Of a stretch of 64,000 nt of DNA, positions 1 through 7,347 are shown piece after piece. The stretch lies in assembly GCA_910578985.1 (NCBI GenBank), contig CAJTSF010000001.1, positions 62,001 to 126,000 on the forward strand, given 5' to 3'. The notes beneath the pieces are model-generated. The model was not told the DNA's origin. It did no database searches and was given only the letters and a program-made list of their open reading frames with translations. Each line of letters opens with the position of its first letter. The first letter of the stretch is position 1. Both the position numbers and the translations under genes were made by a program. This DNA comes from an uncultured Odoribacter sp. (GTDB taxonomy: Bacteria; Bacteroidota; Bacteroidia; Bacteroidales; Marinifilaceae).

Positions 1-597
1 TATATTCTTAGTATTGCCGCTACCTGGTCTGTCTATCGCTATTCTCCATTTTTCTTGGACAAAAAAAGTAATATCTTTTACCACAGATATAATATCTCCA
101 AAGTCATCTATCGAAAAATATTTTCGTTCATCTATAGCTACATCGTTTTCACTATAAATAATGCCCAACACAATGTGAGCTTTATATGAAGAATATGAAT
201 AAGTTACATTTTTTATACTTTGCCGATTACGAAAATATCCCGTAAATGCACCAAGTGTCATTCCATTGATTCGGGTTGCCGTTTTACGATAACTACTCTT
301 GAGGTCTACTGCAAATAAATTCCCTTCGATATCTTTGAAAGTAATGTCGGGATAGAAATTTTGCTCTTTTGCAAATTCCAATTGCAATTCATGCTCTTGA
401 GCAAACTCAAACAAAAGAGGGAATATGTATAGTTCAATGATTTTGGATACAACTTTTGTATCAGTTGAAATCGTATATATGCGTTTGTGCACATCAATGA
501 ATCCTTTCACCACCCATTGTCCGTCTTTTGTAGATACGAACGGCGTAAATGATGCCACTGCATCACGCAATTTTGTTATAAATTCTTCTTTAGTCAT
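1..597 (-). CDS. EcoRV-like type II restriction endonuclease (3' end beyond window)
   Basis: Translating leftward from the ATG at 597 gives 199 residues without a stop, running off the window edge. The protein aligns with R.EcoRV (245 residues) as I know it. It has SDTKV-like STDTKV near residue 44, a Q-loop-like segment EQNFYPDIT (78-86), and a PD-(D/E)xK active site formed by P83-D84, D98 and K100. Near the edge there is a GSGNT loop (192-196) corresponding to the EcoRV recognition loop that reads GATATC. It should cut foreign DNA, probably at GATATC (inference from loop conservation). The partner methyltransferase is not in the window and should lie beyond the left edge. The -7 box ends only four bases before the ATG, so the message may be leaderless. 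The gene is AT-richer than its neighbours, consistent with transfer. Confidence 0.88.
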   Translation of the reverse strand, partial: MTKEEFITKLRDAVASFTPFVSTKDGQWVVKGFIDVHKRIYTISTDTKVVSKIIELYIFPLLFEFAQEHELQLEFAKEQNFYPDITFKDIEGNLFAVDLKSSYRKTATRINGMTLGAFTGYFRNRQSIKNVTYSYSSYKAHIVLGIIYSENDVAIDERKYFSIDDFGDIISVVKDITFFVQEKWRIAIDRPGSGNTKNI

Positions 598-601
598 CAC
601 G

Positions 602-609
602 CAAAGTTA
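602..609 (-). promoter_or_regulatory. Promoter -7 box for the EcoRV-like gene
   Basis: On the minus strand this is TAACTTTG, matching Bacteroidetes TAnnTTTG. A TTTG at the -33 position lies 20 bases upstream. Only four bases separate the box from the ATG, so transcription should begin at or next to the start codon. Confidence 0.6.
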
Positions 610-656
610 ACAATTATATTTGAAATAGGCAAACATAGAATTAAGACAACTGCATC

Positions 657-690
657 GTAACCATTTTGCGGATATTCGCAAAATGGTTAC
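657..690. promoter_or_regulatory. 34-bp quasi-palindrome, probable operator
   Basis: Two 14-bp perfect inverted arms (657-670 and 677-690) flank GATATT. Counting the centre, 33 of 34 positions obey dyad symmetry grouping; the single mismatched pair is 671/676. The site lies between divergent genes, so it is not a terminator. It sits just upstream of the -33 region of the rightward promoter and about 50 bp behind the leftward one. An operator for one or both genes is the simplest reading. Confidence 0.65.
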
Positions 691-719
691 AAGGATATGA
701 ATATTTCCGAGAATATCCC

Positions 720-727
720 TACCTTTG
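720..727 (+). promoter_or_regulatory. Promoter -7 box for the nagB-like operon
   Basis: TACCTTTG matches TAnnTTTG and lies 19 bases before the ATG at 747. The -33 element (TATG near 696) is weak, which would suit an activated promoter with the 34-bp palindrome directly upstream. Confidence 0.6.
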
Positions 728-746
728 CTCCACAAATCCATAAACT

Positions 747-2693
747 ATGTTGAACAGCAATTACATCGCACGGGGAGAAGGCGCCAACCGATTCGAGAAA
801 GTGCCCGTACAAATATTCAAAACCCCGTCGGAGGCCGTGAAAGCCGTTGCCGGGGAAATAGCGGAACTGATACGCGCGCGCGCCGCCGAGGGCAGGACCT
901 GCGTGCTGGGACTGGCAACAGGCTCCTCCCCCATCAAGCTCTACGCCGAACTGGTCCGGATGCACCGGGAAGAGGGGCTCTCCTTCCGCAACGTCATCAC
1001 CTTCAACCTCGACGAATACATGCCCATGAAACGGGAGTCGGAACAGAGCTACCACCATTTCATGCACCATCACCTCTTCGGCCAGGTGGACATCCTTCCG
1101 GAGAACATCCACATCCCCGACGGCACCTTGCAGACGGACGAAGTGGAAGCCTTCTGTGCGGCATACGAACGCGCCATCGAAGAGGCGGGCGGCATCGACA
1201 TCCAGATTCTGGGCATCGGGCGCACGGGACACATCGGATTCAACGAACCCGGCTCCTCCCTCACCTCGAAAACGCGCATGGTCTACCTCGACGACCTCAC
1301 CGTCAAAGACGCCGCCGGCGACTTCGGCGGACGGGACAAAGTGCCTCCCCGTGCCATCACCATGGGCGTGGGAACCATCATGAAAGCACGCAAGGTCATC
1401 CTCATGGCATGGGGCGAAAAGAAATCCCCCATCCTGCGCGAGACCATCGAGGGAAGCGTCTCCGACAGCGTCCCCGCCACCTTCCTGCAACTGCACCCCA
1501 ATGCGCAGTTCGTCATCGACGAAAGCGCCACGGAAGAACTGACACGCGCCAAACGCCCGTGGCTGGTGTGCAACGTGGAATGGAACGACAAACTGATTCG
1601 CAAGGCGGTCATCTGGCTCTGCCAGAAAGTGCAAAAACCCATCCTGAAAGTCGAAAACAAAGACTACATGGAGAACGGCATGGCGGACCTCATCAAAACC
1701 TTCGGCTCCGCCAACAAAGTCAATATACGGGTGTTCAACGACCTCCAGCACACCATCACCGGATGGCCCGGAGGCAAGCCCAACGCCGACGACTCCACCC
1801 GACCCGAACGGGCGCTGCCCTACCCCAAGCGGATACTGATATTCAGCCCCCACCCCGATGACGACGTCATCTCCATGGGCGGCACCTTCGCCCGACTCGT
1901 CGAACAGGGACACGAAGTCCACGTGGCATACCAGACCTCCGGCAGCATCGCCGTCCTCGACGAATACCTCTACCAGCAGATGGACATCGCCTGCTCCTTC
2001 ACCCGCCTCTCCGCCGGCGACGAAAAACGCATGGAAGAGGTGTTCGCCCGCATCAAACAAGAGATACTGGAACAGCAGCAGGACAAAGCCGAACCCTGCC
2101 ACCTCCTGAAATACAAGGCAGCCCTCCGCCGCGCCGAAGCGCGGGGAGCCGACCGCTACCTCGGCGTGCCCGAGGAACGGGTGCACTTCCTGAACCTCCC
2201 GTTCTACGAGACGGGCACCGTCAAGAAGAAGCCCCTCGGGCAAGAGGACGTGGACATCATCGTCCGGCTGCTGCGCGAAGTGCAACCCCACCAAATCTAT
2301 GCCGCCGGCGACCTCGCCGACCCCCACGGCACCCACGGCGTCTGCCTCGATGCCATCCTCCGCGCCTACAACGTGGTGGACGGGGACGACTGGTTCAAGG
2401 CATGCAACACCTGGTGGTACCGCGGTGCCTGGATGGAGTGGGAAATCGAGAAAGTGGACATGGCGGTGCCCATCAGTCCCGCCGAACTCGCCATCAAGCG
2501 CAAAGCCATCTACAAACACGGCTCCCAGAACAACGGCCCCGCCTTCCCCGGCGACGACCCGAGGGAGTTCTGGCAAAGGGCGGAAGACCGCAACCGCAAC
2601 ACGGCAGACATCTACAATCGCCTCGGCATGGCGGAATACGAAGCCATGGAGGTGTTCGCCAAATATGAACACAAACACGGAAATAAACTATGA
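747..2693 (+). CDS. nagB: Glucosamine-6-phosphate deaminase-like / PIG-L deacetylase fusion
   Basis: 648 residues in two parts. Residues ~20-300 are a NagB-type sugar-phosphate isomerase fold with ATGSSP, NLDEY (the Asp of the active site) and GHIGFNEP. Residues ~365-640 are a PIG-L/LmbE zinc deacetylase with HPDDD at 369-373 and a later HGTH. NagB converts glucosamine-6-P to fructose-6-P and ammonia; PIG-L enzymes remove N-acetyl groups, so the fusion could deacetylate and then deaminate an amino sugar. Such fusions occur in Bacteroidetes. Oddly, the NagB catalytic Asp (D141 in E. coli, in GNDGH) is Thr160 here (GRTGH), while His162 and Glu167 remain. The deaminase half may therefore be altered or inactive. 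It overlaps the next gene by ATGA, indicating translational coupling. A longer antisense reading frame over this gene is a composition artefact. Confidence 0.85.
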   Translation: MLNSNYIARGEGANRFEKVPVQIFKTPSEAVKAVAGEIAELIRARAAEGRTCVLGLATGSSPIKLYAELVRMHREEGLSFRNVITFNLDEYMPMKRESEQSYHHFMHHHLFGQVDILPENIHIPDGTLQTDEVEAFCAAYERAIEEAGGIDIQILGIGRTGHIGFNEPGSSLTSKTRMVYLDDLTVKDAAGDFGGRDKVPPRAITMGVGTIMKARKVILMAWGEKKSPILRETIEGSVSDSVPATFLQLHPNAQFVIDESATEELTRAKRPWLVCNVEWNDKLIRKAVIWLCQKVQKPILKVENKDYMENGMADLIKTFGSANKVNIRVFNDLQHTITGWPGGKPNADDSTRPERALPYPKRILIFSPHPDDDVISMGGTFARLVEQGHEVHVAYQTSGSIAVLDEYLYQQMDIACSFTRLSAGDEKRMEEVFARIKQEILEQQQDKAEPCHLLKYKAALRRAEARGADRYLGVPEERVHFLNLPFYETGTVKKKPLGQEDVDIIVRLLREVQPHQIYAAGDLADPHGTHGVCLDAILRAYNVVDGDDWFKACNTWWYRGAWMEWEIEKVDMAVPISPAELAIKRKAIYKHGSQNNGPAFPGDDPREFWQRAEDRNRNTADIYNRLGMAEYEAMEVFAKYEHKHGNKL

Positions 2694-3580
2694 AACAGAA
2701 AACCACACTTTTAGTCATGGCGGCGGGCATGGGCTCCCGCTTCGGAAGCCTCAAACAGATCACCCCGCTGGGACCCTGCCGCAAAGCCATCCTGCACTAC
2801 ACGATTTACGACGCCGTCCAGGCAGGATTCGACAAAATCGTATTCGTCATCCGGGAAAGCTTCGCCGAAGAGTTCAAGAACTTCGTCGGCAAATACGCCG
2901 AAGGACTGGTGGAAACGAAATACTGCTACCAGAGCATGGACCGCCTCCCCGGCGGCATGCCCCCCGTCGAACGGGAAAAGCCCTGGGGTACCGCACACGC
3001 CGTATGGAGCGCCAAAGACGAAATCCATGAACCTTTCGCCGCCATCAACGCTGACGACTTCTACGGAAGCGACGCCTTCGTCAAGGCGCATGACTTCCTC
3101 GCACAGGAAGCGACCGACCGCACCTTCGGGCTCGTCGGCTACCGCCTCGCCGCCACCCTCTCCGAAAACGGGACCGTGTCGCGCGGCGTATGCACCTCCG
3201 ACGCCGGCGGCAACCTCGCCACCGTCACCGAACGCACCAAAATCGCCGCCTCCCCCGACGGCACCATCCGCGACGAAGACAGCGGCGTCATCCTTCGCCC
3301 CGACGAACTGGTATCCATGAACTTCTGGGCGTTCACTCCCCGGATTTTCGAAGAAATCGAACAACAGTTCGCCGCTTTCTACCCCGCCAACAAAGACAAC
3401 CTCAAATCGGAATTCTACATCCCCAAAGTAGTGGACGAAGCCATCCGTTCCGGAGCCGCCACCGTCAGGGTGCTGAAAACCGACGCCCGATGGTTCGGCG
3501 TCACCTACCGCGAAGACATCCCCGGCGTCGATGCCGCCCTCGAAGCCTTCCACCGCGAAGGGAAGTATCCGAACCTCTAA
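2690..3580 (+). CDS. Sugar nucleotidyltransferase family protein
   Basis: 296 residues with an N-terminal nucleotide-binding signature of NTP_transferase enzymes (MAAGMGSRFG, residues ~9-18), followed by LKQITPLGP. A metal-binding type segment NADDFYG lies near residue 110. Enzymes of this fold join a sugar-1-phosphate to a nucleoside triphosphate. The PWGTAHAV segment is typical of a Bacteroidetes subgroup of unknown substrate. The start overlaps the nagB-like stop by four bases, so the two genes form one operon and probably share an amino-sugar substrate (inference). A G-rich hairpin at 3594-3606 and a terminator at 3634-3660 follow. Confidence 0.8.
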   Translation: MKQKTTLLVMAAGMGSRFGSLKQITPLGPCRKAILHYTIYDAVQAGFDKIVFVIRESFAEEFKNFVGKYAEGLVETKYCYQSMDRLPGGMPPVEREKPWGTAHAVWSAKDEIHEPFAAINADDFYGSDAFVKAHDFLAQEATDRTFGLVGYRLAATLSENGTVSRGVCTSDAGGNLATVTERTKIAASPDGTIRDEDSGVILRPDELVSMNFWAFTPRIFEEIEQQFAAFYPANKDNLKSEFYIPKVVDEAIRSGAATVRVLKTDARWFGVTYREDIPGVDAALEAFHREGKYPNL

Positions 3581-3633
3581 AAAAGGGACTGTCGGGGGAA
3601 TCCCCCTGCCGAGAAAAGGAATCCCATGAATAC

Positions 3634-3660
3634 GCGGGCGTCTTCGCCCGCTTTCTTTTT
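3634..3660 (+). terminator. Rho-independent terminator of the nagB-like operon
   Basis: A perfect 7-bp stem GCGGGCG/CGCCCGC with loop TCTT is followed by a T-rich tract. It lies between the nucleotidyltransferase and the next promoter. Confidence 0.8.
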
Positions 3661-3707
3661 GCCCTATGCCACGCCCGGCATTCCCATCCGTAATCGACAA
3701 AAAATCC

Positions 3708-3715
3708 TACCTTTG
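3708..3715 (+). promoter_or_regulatory. Promoter -7 box for the MATE gene
   Basis: TACCTTTG lies 30 bases before ATG 3746. Its position shows that upstream in-frame ATG 3626 cannot be the start. Confidence 0.65.
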
Positions 3716-3745
3716 CACATCCAATCCGCAAAAAAACAGGACTCC

Positions 3746-5119
3746 ATGGCAAAAGACAGACACCTCGACAGGGACAAACTTGATTTCGGCAACAGCAAAA
3801 TAGGACCGCTATTCCGGTCCCTGTTTTTCCCAACCCTCGTCGGCATGATTTTCAACTCGGCACTGAACATCATCGACGGCATCTTCGTCGGGAAAGGCGT
3901 CGGTGCCGACGGCATCGCGGCGGTGAACATCGTCGCCCCCATATTCATGATTGCCACCGGGCTCGGTCTGATGTTCGGCATCGGAAGCTCCGTCATCGCC
4001 AGCATCCGCCTGTCGGAAAACAAAGAGAAAGCCGCCCGCATCATCATGACCCAGGCGTTCATCGCCGGCTTGCTGTTCATCGGACTGCTCTGCCTCGCCT
4101 GTCTCCTCTTCCCCCACCGGTTCGTCTACGCCTTCGGGTGCAGCCCCCGGCTGGAAAAGGACGCCCTGGACTACCTCCTGTGGATACTCCCCGGCCTCTT
4201 CTTCCTCTTCATCAGCTGCGTGGGCATGATGCTCATCCGCCTCGACGGCTCCCCGAAATACGCCATGACCGTGCAAATCGTCAGCGCCGTCGCCAACATC
4301 GTGCTCGACTGGTACATGATATTCCCCATGGGCCGCGGCGTGCTCGGCGCCTCACAAGCCACCTCCATAGCCTGCGCCATCGGCGGGCTCATGGTGCTCT
4401 CCTACTTCCTGTTCTTCTCCAAACGCCTGAGATTCTACCGCCTGAAACTCACCCTCACCTCCCTCCTACTCACCCTGCGAAACACAGGCTACATGATGAA
4501 AATCGGCTTCGCCACCTTCCTCACCGAACTCGCCATGAGCGTCATGATACTCACCGGCAACTTCATGTTCATCTCCATGCTCCACGAAGAGGGCGTCGCC
4601 GCGTTCGCCGTCGCCTGCTACCTCTTCCCTATCGTCTTCTCCATCAGCAACGCCGTCGCCCAGTCCGCCCAGCCCATCATCAGCTACAACTACGGCGCGC
4701 ACCAGCCCGAACGGGTCATCCGCGCCCTCCACGTGGCACTCCTCACCGCCGGCATCTGCGGCATATCGGTCGCCGTCTTCCTCTCCGTCGGAGCCCCGGA
4801 CATCATCAGCCTCTTCCTCGACCCCCGGGAAAAAGCCTACGCCCTCGCCGTCGAAGGCCTGCCCCTCTTCGCCCTGTGTGCCGTCTTCTTCTCCATCAAC
4901 ATCGCCTTCATCGGCTACTACCAGAGCATAGAAAAAGCGGCGTCATCCACCGCTTATACTCTACTGAGGGGCGTATTGCTCCTCGTGCCGTGCTTCATCC
5001 TCCTGCCGCGCCTCATCGGCGTTCCGGGGCTATGGCTCGCCATTCCCCTCGCGGAACTGCTCACCTGCGCCGCCATCCTCTGCCTCTACGCCCGGCAAAC
5101 ATTCCGCCGCCGCGAATGA
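3746..5119 (+). CDS. MATE family multidrug/cation efflux transporter
   Basis: 457 residues from ATG 3746, chosen because the -7 box lies between it and the upstream in-frame ATG. The protein has about twelve hydrophobic segments in two halves. MATE hallmarks are an N-terminal IGPLFRSLFFPTLVGM-like segment, ALNIIDGIFVGKGVGADGIAAVN in helices 1-2, and QSAQPIISYNYGA at the start of the second half. MATE pumps export drugs and other organic cations across the inner membrane using Na+ or H+ gradients; the substrate cannot be read here. It is transcribed alone and converges on a DUF6266-like gene with three bases between the stops and no clear terminator. Confidence 0.9.
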   Translation: MAKDRHLDRDKLDFGNSKIGPLFRSLFFPTLVGMIFNSALNIIDGIFVGKGVGADGIAAVNIVAPIFMIATGLGLMFGIGSSVIASIRLSENKEKAARIIMTQAFIAGLLFIGLLCLACLLFPHRFVYAFGCSPRLEKDALDYLLWILPGLFFLFISCVGMMLIRLDGSPKYAMTVQIVSAVANIVLDWYMIFPMGRGVLGASQATSIACAIGGLMVLSYFLFFSKRLRFYRLKLTLTSLLLTLRNTGYMMKIGFATFLTELAMSVMILTGNFMFISMLHEEGVAAFAVACYLFPIVFSISNAVAQSAQPIISYNYGAHQPERVIRALHVALLTAGICGISVAVFLSVGAPDIISLFLDPREKAYALAVEGLPLFALCAVFFSINIAFIGYYQSIEKAASSTAYTLLRGVLLLVPCFILLPRLIGVPGLWLAIPLAELLTCAAILCLYARQTFRRRE

Positions 5120-5122
5120 CGG

Positions 5123-5785
5123 TCACGCCGGGCAGTACACGCTCGGCGAAAAGCGGTCGTTCCGCTCCGTCCCGAAAAACAGATACAGGTGCAACGGCGT
5201 CCCCTCCGGCTGCCCCATCGGGGGGATATCCACCACCGCGCGCCCGTCCCGGCGGCACACGCCCAGCGGCGCCAGCAACTGCGGCACCTGCGGCTGCGTT
5301 CCGTAAAAATACCCCACATACACCCTATCCCCGTCCCGCGCCTCCGCATGCGCCCCGTCATACTCCCACTCCAGCATCACCCGCCATCCCTCCCGCGCCA
5401 CACCCGTCACCACCGGCATCTCCAGCGACCCCGCCGCAAAGCGGAACGCCGGGAACGCCCATACTCCCTCGCCCGCCCGCACGCACGCCCCGTTGAGCGA
5501 ATGGAACAGGCTGTCGCTTTTCGCCGCCCCCGCTTCCCGCGCCGCCATCCGCCACACCGGCAGTTCCCCCGCCGCCCGGCGGTACATCCTCCACAACGTC
5601 CTCACCTCCGAAAAACGGTCGTTCGCCGCCACCTCCTTCTCCGTCCGCACCTTCCGCCTGCCCCGCTTGGAAGCGCATGCCTGCAACTTCCCGTTCCGCA
5701 CATAATACGTCATCCCCTCCATCCGGATGGGGCCTCCGCTTTTCACCATCTCCTTCAAGAGATTTAATTGCCTGCTATTCGCCAT
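5123..5785 (-). CDS. DUF6266-like family protein, divergent member
   Basis: 220 residues from ATG 5785; an in-frame ATG four codons upstream (5797) is also possible. I relate it to the other four DUF6266-like proteins in this window by layout and short motifs. There is a basic N-terminal part with a strand-turn-strand 'YYVRNGK' and a following basic stretch, a variable middle, and a beta-rich C-terminal half. It ends in the shared pattern hhYhFh...S.S.Y (LHLYLFF ... FSPSVY). No signal peptide or membrane segment is seen and the function is unknown. It is divergent from the gene at 6022, with the 11-bp repeat array between them. A degenerate -7 box (GATATTTG on the minus strand, 5817-5824) precedes it. 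Confidence 0.6.
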   Translation of the reverse strand: MANSRQLNLLKEMVKSGGPIRMEGMTYYVRNGKLQACASKRGRRKVRTEKEVAANDRFSEVRTLWRMYRRAAGELPVWRMAAREAGAAKSDSLFHSLNGACVRAGEGVWAFPAFRFAAGSLEMPVVTGVAREGWRVMLEWEYDGAHAEARDGDRVYVGYFYGTQPQVPQLLAPLGVCRRDGRAVVDIPPMGQPEGTPLHLYLFFGTERNDRFSPSVYCPA

Positions 5786-5878
5786 GCCACGATTCATTTA
5801 CGGTTAAACTACGGTGCAAATATCATAAAAATATTTTATATTACCAATCATAACCGTATTAAAAGCTTATTCTTAGTA

Positions 5879-5966
5879 TAAGCTTTTATTAAGCTTATCA
5901 TAAGCTTTTAATAAGCTTTTAACCGTTATTGTAACGTAATTCATCCGTAATTTTATCGTAATTCTC
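5879..5966. repeat. Eight-unit array of 11-bp-phased motifs
   Basis: Eight consecutive 11-bp units without gaps. Four carry TAAGCTT (starts 5879, 5890, 5901, 5912) and four carry CGTWATT (5924, 5935, 5946, 5957, in units starting 5923, 5934, 5945, 5956). A further out-of-phase AAAGCTT is at 5862. The spacing is about one helical turn, placing every copy on the same face of DNA. The array ends immediately before the -33 TTTG of the rightward DUF6266 promoter. Two more 11-bp-spaced TACGG copies (5799, 5810) lie at the other end of the intergenic region. A cooperative regulator-binding array is the likeliest role. Confidence 0.8.
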
Positions 5967-5967
5967 T

Positions 5968-5997
5968 TTTGATTTCCCGATTTATTCCCTACATTCG
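5968..5997 (+). promoter_or_regulatory. Promoter for DUF6266 gene (-33 and -7)
   Basis: TTTG at 5968-5971 and TACATTCG at 5990-5997 (one mismatch to TAnnTTTG) are separated by 18 bases. The gene starts at 6022. The mismatch suggests a weak promoter that may need the upstream array. Confidence 0.45.
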
Positions 5998-6021
5998 CAC
6001 CTCATATTTAACGGAACAACT

Positions 6022-6720
6022 ATGGCTATCATCAAAAGCACATTCGGGAAAATGAAAGGAAAAGTCGGCAACCTCGTCCTGTACGACGGACCGAACGGAG
6101 AAACCCTTTGCCGCTCCAACGGGCACATGACAGGGAAAAAAACGGAAAAACAGAAACGCCACTTCGAGGCCTTCGGGACGCTGATGCGGCTGGGGATTTT
6201 CCTGCGGGCCGTCATCCGGGTGGGTTTTCCGGGCGAGAAGCGGTTCCCGGCGGGAGTGCGGGGGTTTGTCCGGGCGAATGTGAATACGGCGGTGGAGGTG
6301 GAAAAAATCAAGCCGGAGAAGAAAGTGAGCGCGCAGAAGCAGGCGCCGAAGGAGTTCCGGGGGCGGGTGGATTTCGCCCGGCTGCAGGTGGCGGACGGAA
6401 GCCTCGGCGCGCCGGAGGGCGTCAGGGCGGAGGTGGACGCCGCGACGCAGACCGTGCGGTTCAGCTGGCAGGGGATGGAACTGGAAAGCCCGTGCCGTTT
6501 CCGCGACGACAGGCTGTACGGGGTGGTCGTGTCGCTGAACGAGCGGGCGATATCCCGGGTGTTTCCCATCGGGACTCGCGGCGAATCGGGCGACCGGGAG
6601 GTGAGCGTCGAAAGTGAATACATCCGGGTGGAACATGCCGCGGTATATGTCTTCGCCACCAGCGCCGACGGCAAGAAGGCGTCACCGTCGGTGTATCTGG
6701 ATAACACAAAAAAACATTAA
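6022..6720 (+). CDS. DUF6266 family protein
   Basis: 232 residues. The N-terminus (MAIIKSTFGKMKGKVGNLVLY) with the following ETLCRSNG and a basic KxTEKQKRHF stretch is the DUF6266 signature as I remember it. Residues ~60-110 are lysine/arginine-rich. The C-terminal ~100 residues alternate hydrophobic residues as in a beta-sandwich and end with AAVYVFATSADGKKASPSVYL. The family has no established function. There is no signal peptide, membrane segment or lysis gene next to this copy. It is followed by an AbiE toxin-antitoxin operon whose -7 box overlaps this gene's stop codon. Confidence 0.75.
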   Translation: MAIIKSTFGKMKGKVGNLVLYDGPNGETLCRSNGHMTGKKTEKQKRHFEAFGTLMRLGIFLRAVIRVGFPGEKRFPAGVRGFVRANVNTAVEVEKIKPEKKVSAQKQAPKEFRGRVDFARLQVADGSLGAPEGVRAEVDAATQTVRFSWQGMELESPCRFRDDRLYGVVVSLNERAISRVFPIGTRGESGDREVSVESEYIRVEHAAVYVFATSADGKKASPSVYLDNTKKH

Positions 6721-6725
6721 TTTTG
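6718..6725 (+). promoter_or_regulatory. Promoter -7 box for the AbiE-type operon
   Basis: TAATTTTG matches TAnnTTTG. Its first three bases are the TAA stop of the upstream DUF6266 gene, and the antitoxin ATG follows 16 bases later. Confidence 0.55.
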
Positions 6726-6741
6726 TGGCAAAACATGAGCT

Positions 6742-7347
6742 ATGGGAGCAAACAGTTCTTACAAAGCGATGCACGATATTGTGGAACAGGCAAAGGAAGG
6801 GACAATATTTATCCCTGATGACTTCACAACGTGCGGTACTCCCGATGCTGTACGGTCGGGATTGAGTCGTTTATGCCACAATGGAAAATTGTGTCGCTTT
6901 GCAAAAGGCATTTACTATATTCCTTTATATGACAAATGGGATGGCACACTGCGAGAGCCATCCCTGGATGCTATTGCTTTAAAAATAGCACAGCGGGATA
7001 ATGCACGCATCATTCCGACAGGGGCATACGCACTTAACAAGCTGGGGCTGTCAACACAGGTCCCGGCTAATATCATTTATATAACAGATGGGTCTGCCCG
7101 GCAGATGAAGTTTGGCGAAGGAAAGAGTATCACATTCCGGCATAGTAACGACTTAGGGAATTTTGCCTATCAATCCCAACTGATGCAACTGGCAGTCCTT
7201 GCCATGCGTGAGATTGGCGAGAAAACCATAACGGAAGACCAAAAAAGAATAATTAAAAACATGATAACAGAACATGTTTCGGAGCAGGACTTTAATCACG
7301 ATATAATCCTTGCCCCGACATGGATAAAAACAATATTGCAGCGGTGA
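6742..7347 (+). CDS. AbiEi-type antitoxin (DUF6088-like transcriptional repressor)
   Basis: 201 residues. An N-terminal winged-helix region (~1-70, with 'SGLSRLCHNGKLCRFAKGIYY') is typical of AbiEi/DUF6088 antitoxins that bind their own promoter. The middle part (LSTQVPANIIYITDG...KFGEGKSITFRH) matches the AbiEi C-terminal fold. Its gene overlaps the AbiEii toxin gene by 28 bases, as usual for this type IV toxin-antitoxin/abortive-infection pair. It should neutralise toxin action and repress the operon. The AT-richer composition compared with flanking genes suggests acquisition. Confidence 0.85.
   Translation: MGANSSYKAMHDIVEQAKEGTIFIPDDFTTCGTPDAVRSGLSRLCHNGKLCRFAKGIYYIPLYDKWDGTLREPSLDAIALKIAQRDNARIIPTGAYALNKLGLSTQVPANIIYITDGSARQMKFGEGKSITFRHSNDLGNFAYQSQLMQLAVLAMREIGEKTITEDQKRIIKNMITEHVSEQDFNHDIILAPTWIKTILQR

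Noticed and set aside
657..690. The 34-bp palindrome as a terminator
   Set aside because: Both flanking genes point away from it, and no T tract follows either arm.
687..2678. A 663-codon open frame on the minus strand across the nagB-like gene
   Set aside because: It lies antisense to a clear NagB/PIG-L protein in biased high-GC codons, has no family features and is Val/Gly/His-rich as expected of a shadow frame.
5849..5966. The repeated AAGCTT array as a CRISPR or replication origin
   Set aside because: Units are only 11 bp with no unique spacers, and no cas, rep or DnaA-box pattern is present.
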